Below are positions 60,646 to 64,000 of a stretch of DNA of 64,000 nt, piece by piece. Both the position numbers and the translations under genes were made by a program. Every line of letters begins with the position of its first letter. Position 1 is the first letter of the stretch. The notes below the pieces were generated by a model that saw only the letters and a list, made by a program, of their open reading frames with translations, was not told the origin of the DNA and did not search any database. The stretch comes from Corythoichthys intestinalis (Eukaryota; Chordata; Actinopteri; Syngnathiformes; Syngnathidae), in assembly GCF_030265065.1 (NCBI RefSeq), contig NC_080395.1:50372001-50436000 (forward strand), given 5' to 3'.

Positions 60646-61599
60646 CAGTGTATCACAAAAGTGAGTACACCCCTCGCATTTCTGCAGATATTTAAGTATA
60701 TCTATCTTTTCATGGGACAACACTGACAAAATGACACTTTGACACAATGAAAAGTAGTCTGTGTGCAGCTTATATAATAGAGTTAATTTATTTTCCCCTC
60801 AAAATAACATAAAATATAGCCATTAATATCTAAACCCCTGGCGACAAAAGTGAGTACACCCCTTAGAAACTACGTACATCCCTAAATGTCTAAGTTTAGT
60901 ACTGCTTGTCATTTTCCTTCCACAATGTCATGTGACTCGTTACAGGAGTGCTGTCAGCATTGCTGCAGAGATTGAAGAGGAGGGGTCAGCCTGATAGTAC
61001 TCAGACCATACGTCGCACTCTACATCAAATTGGTGTGCATGGCTGTCACCCCAGGAGGAAGCCTCCTCTGAAGACGGTACACAAGAAAGCCCGCCCGTTT
61101 AATCCGACCATAGGACATGGTTCCAGTAATCCATGTGCTTTGTTGACATGTCTTCAGCAAACTGTTTGTGGGCTTTCTTGTGTACCGTCTTCAGAAGAGG
61201 GGTGACAGCCATGCACACCAATTTGATGTAGAGTGCGGCGTATGGTCTGAGCAATAACAGGCTGACCCACCTCCTCTTCAATTTCTGCAGCAATGCTGAC
61301 GGCACTCCTGTAACCAGTCACATGACATTTTGGAGGGAAAATGACAAGCAGTACTCAATTTGGACATTTAGGGATGTACGTAGTTCCCATGCGGTGTACT
61401 CACTTTTGTTGCCAGGAGCTTGGATATTAATGGCTATATTTTGAGTTATTTTGAGGGGAAAATAAATTATTATTTAACCTGCACGCAGACTACTTTTCAT
61501 TGTGTGAAAGTGTCATTTTGTCAGTGTTGTCCCATGAAAAGATATACTTAAATATCTGCAGAAGTGCGAGGGGTGTACTCACTTTTATGATGCACACTG
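60646..61599. mobile_element. Foldback element derived from a Tc1-like transposon
   Basis: TA on both sides (60644-60645, 61600-61601). Arms 60646-61094 and about 61164-61599 are reverse complements over some 440 bp with roughly 10 percent difference, including CAAAAGTGAGTACACCCCT twice per arm, TTTCATGGGACAACACTGAC and ACATCAAATTGGTGTGCATG. Only about 70 bp of spacer remain. The minus strand of the right arm and spacer reads KTVHKKAHKQFAEDMSTKHM then DYWNHVLWSD, the Tc1 transposase up to its first catalytic D; the left arm repeats the N-terminal part in the other direction. Confidence 0.85.
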
Positions 61600-61897
61600 T
61601 ATATATGCATATACTCTATAAACCCTAATGAGGGGGGAATAGAGATTATACTCATATTGAAATTAATAGACAAACCTGCGTTCCTCACATTTCGACTAAA
61701 TTTCAGACTCAACCCAAATTAGCATAGTTATCTATATCGCAGTTCTATTGAATCTCACTTTTTAGTATATGTTTAGCTTATGTCCAACTATTTTATAATT
61801 GTCTATAGATGCCAAAACCACCGTGAAGTTGGCCCCCAATCTGACGCAAATTTATATAAAAATTATGTCAATCGTTTGTGCTATGATTGTGCTCGTT

Positions 61898-62697
61898 TGT
61901 GCTGCAAAAAGTTTCGTTTGTGCCATCATCGTTTTGCAGTTATTAAACATTGTTTTTTAGGTCATCCAGAGTTCACCCAGCCCCCCATCTGTGGCGGAAT
62001 GGAACCCCGGTGGTGTCATTTGATTCTGCCTCGTTAGTGCTGGATTGTGCTGCAAAAAGTTTTGTTTGAACTGCTACGGTTTTCGAGATATTCATAAAAA
62101 TGTCTAGTGATGACGTCACGCGCAGCCCCCCACCTGCGGCGGAATGGAACGGCGATGATGCCATTTTTTTCTTCGTCGTTAGTGCTGGTTTGTGCTGCAA
62201 AAAGTTTCGTTTGTGCCATCATCGTTTTGCAGTTATTAAACATTGTTTTTTAGGTCATCCAGAGTTCACCCAGCCCCCCATCTGCGGCGGAATGGAACCC
62301 CAGTGGTGTCATTTGATTCTGCCTCGTTAGTGCTGGATTGTGCTGCAAAAAGTTTTGTTTGAACTGCTACGGTTTTCGAGATATTCATAAAAATGTCTAG
62401 TGATGACGTCACGCGCAGCCCCCCATCTGCGGCGGAATGGAACGGCGATGATCCCATTTTTTTCTTCGTCGTTAGTGCTGGATTGTGCTGCAAAAAGTTT
62501 TGTTTGAACTGCTACGGTTTTCGAGATATTCATAAAAATGTCGAGTGATGACGTCACGCGCAGCCCCCCATCTGCGGCGGAATGGAACGGAGATGATGCC
62601 ATTTCTTTCTTCGTCGTTAGTGCTGGATTGTGCTGCAAAAAGTTTTGTTTGAACTGCTACGGTTTTCGAGATATTCATAATAATGTAAAGTGATGAC
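61898..62697 (+). repeat. Tandem array of 145- and 148-bp units
   Basis: TGTGCTGCAAAAAGTTT recurs at about 61898, 62046, 62191, 62339, 62484 and 62629. Two unit types alternate: A (148 bp, with TCATCCAGAGTTCACCCAGC) and B (145 bp, with GCTACGGTTTTCGAGATATT and GATGACGTCACGCGCAGCCC) in order A-B-A-B-B-B, the last partial. A and B share CCCCCCATCTGCGGCGGAAT. The period is not a multiple of three, so the open frames in it are not a gene. Confidence 0.92.
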
Positions 62698-63663
62698 GTC
62701 AGTTTTCAGCGCTGCAGGCCGCACAATAGATCAGCGGAAAACGTCACTGAAACCTGCCAGTGGACGCAATCTTATTCCTGCACGACGACGACCAAAAAAT
62801 ATAAACACTGTAAGTAAGCCATAATATCCTGCTGTTCAAATCGCCATTTTTAGTCCGAGCCGGTCTAATTATTTCCCTTATTTCACAGGAATAAAGAGCA
62901 GGACATGAGACCGCAAGTTGCAGACTGCAGTCAAGGCCGGCCTGCAGTTTAAAAGCTTTTATTTCATTTTTATTTTTTTATAATTAATTTTGGTATTGTT
63001 GTCATTACAATCAAGAATGTTATTTCAAAGCATTTGTAGTTTTTTTTTGTTTTTTGCTGCTGTTCCCTCTCCTTGTCAGAGAGGCGTGTCCATGTGAGAA
63101 CAATATCCTACACACTCAGAAATATATTTAACAAACTTTCCCAGCGTTATTTCATTGTGTAAATGTTTTTATAATTCTCATAAAAATACGTAGACTATTT
63201 AAATATTGAGTAAACTTGCATTTTTTTTCTGACAACTGTGAATTCGTTACGAAAGACACTTTTATTTATGCACACAAAGGCAAGACAAATGTGATCCTTT
63301 TGAATCTTCTCCTCTGTGTGTCTGCAAAACCGCATATATTGTTTTTAATATTAAACTTTCCCTGCGTTATTTCGTTGTGTAATGTTTTTATAATGATCAT
63401 AAAAATATGTAGACTATTTAAACATTAAGAAAACTTGCGTTTTTTCTGCCAACTCGAAGAAATGAAAATAAATTGCTGCTGCGTTTTTTTTTTCCGCGTC
63501 ACCCCAACAAATAAGTAAAAAAAAAAAAAAAAAAAAAAATCGGGTTTTTCGGGCTCGGGCCTGCAAATCTAATTAATTCATCGGGCTCACGCCGGGTCGG
63601 GCCTCAATACCAGCGGGCCGTGTCGGGTCGGGCTGGATTTTTTAGGCCCTAACTAGGCTCTAT
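62698..63663. other. Spacer between inverted arrays, with a GC-rich element end
   Basis: Mostly AT-rich with no coding frame. Two similar stretches (TAAACTTTCCCTGCGTTATT near 63353 and CAAACTTTCCCAGCGTTATT near 63132) form a tandem duplication of about 220 bp. Poly-A at 63519-63539 is followed by TCGGGCTCGGGCCTGC and GGGCCGTGTCGGGTCGGGCT (to about 63650), which resembles the end of a GC-rich fish hAT-type repeat. Confidence 0.5.
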
Positions 63664-64000
63664 TATGAATATCTCGAAAACTGCAGTTCAAACAAAACTT
63701 TTTACAGCACAATCCAGCACTAACGACGAAGACAGAAATGGCATCATCACCGTTCCATTCTGCCGCAGATGGGGGGCTGCGCGTGACGTCATCACTAGAC
63801 ATTTTTATGAATATCTCGAAAACCGTAGCAGTTTAAACAAAACTTTTTGCAGCACAATCCAGCACTAACGAGGCAGAATCAAATGATACCACCGGGGTTC
63901 CATTCTGCCGCAGATGGGGGGCTGGGTGAACTCTGGATGACCTAAAAAACAATGTTTAATAACTGCAAAACGATGATGGCACAAACGAAACTTTTTGCAG
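63664..64000 (-). repeat. Inverted counterpart of the 145/148-bp array, cut by the window edge
   Basis: AATATCTCGAAAAC occurs twice, followed by AAACAAAACTTTTTGCAGCA and, near the edge, GGGTGAACTCTGGATGACCT: B, then B, then A units in reverse orientation relative to 61898-62697. Confidence 0.9.

Noticed and set aside
60265-60747. 160-codon minus-strand frame
   Set aside because: It begins inside the Tc1 foldback end and continues through AT-rich DNA; composition is random-like.
62034-62678. Family of similar 68-103-codon proteins (MNISKTVAVQTKL...)
   Set aside because: They are repeated translations of the 145/148-bp tandem units, whose period does not preserve frame.

Overview
The window looks like nuclear DNA of a teleost fish, probably a percomorph. 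The evidence is short vertebrate-type exons with GT-AG introns, vertebrate gene families, and a repeat load typical of fish: Tc1-like DD34E transposons, many hAT-derived non-autonomous elements with 8-bp target duplications, tRNA-headed SINEs and a short Ty3/gypsy-type LTR fossil. There is no operon structure. I place it no more precisely than teleost.

Four host genes are supported by exon-by-exon reading. gtf2f2 (TFIIF small subunit, minus strand, first four coding exons only, 1926-5298) continues off the left edge. gpalpp1 (minus, 7 coding exons, 6151-8046, 343 codons) is complete. cyp27c1 (plus, 9 coding exons, 12807-21178, 543 codons) is complete and has every P450 signature; this family is the vitamin A1 3,4-desaturase that makes the A2 chromophore precursor in fish. 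rbm26 (plus, 22 coding exons, 23693-43884, 1013 codons) is complete, with PWI-like, RS-rich, CCCH and two RRM regions. gtf2f2 and gpalpp1 are also neighbours on human chromosome 13, which also carries RBM26, while human CYP27C1 is on chromosome 2 (from memory).

The rest is mobile-element landscape. The introns of rbm26 hold most of it: a 510-bp inverted duplication tied to Tc1 ends (intron 3), a full-length Tc1 copy, two copies of one 1.25-kb hAT element, a hAT element with a BED zinc-finger remnant, and a hAT element with a second element inside it. Downstream of rbm26 (44-64 kb) I find no host gene, only insertions: a SINE, two TIR elements, a small LTR element, a second Tc1 copy in the opposite orientation, a TA-flanked element at 57.2-58.2 kb, an almost fully palindromic Tc1 derivative at 60.6-61.6 kb, and a 145/148-bp tandem array (61.9-62.7 kb) whose inverted counterpart runs off the right edge.

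The most unusual theme is that Tc1-type elements occur here in inverted-duplicated form at three independent places (2449-2785, 24331-25649, 60646-61599), one of which seems to carry an inverted copy of the DNA next to it. All boundaries were read by eye; identities are estimates and no database search was run.
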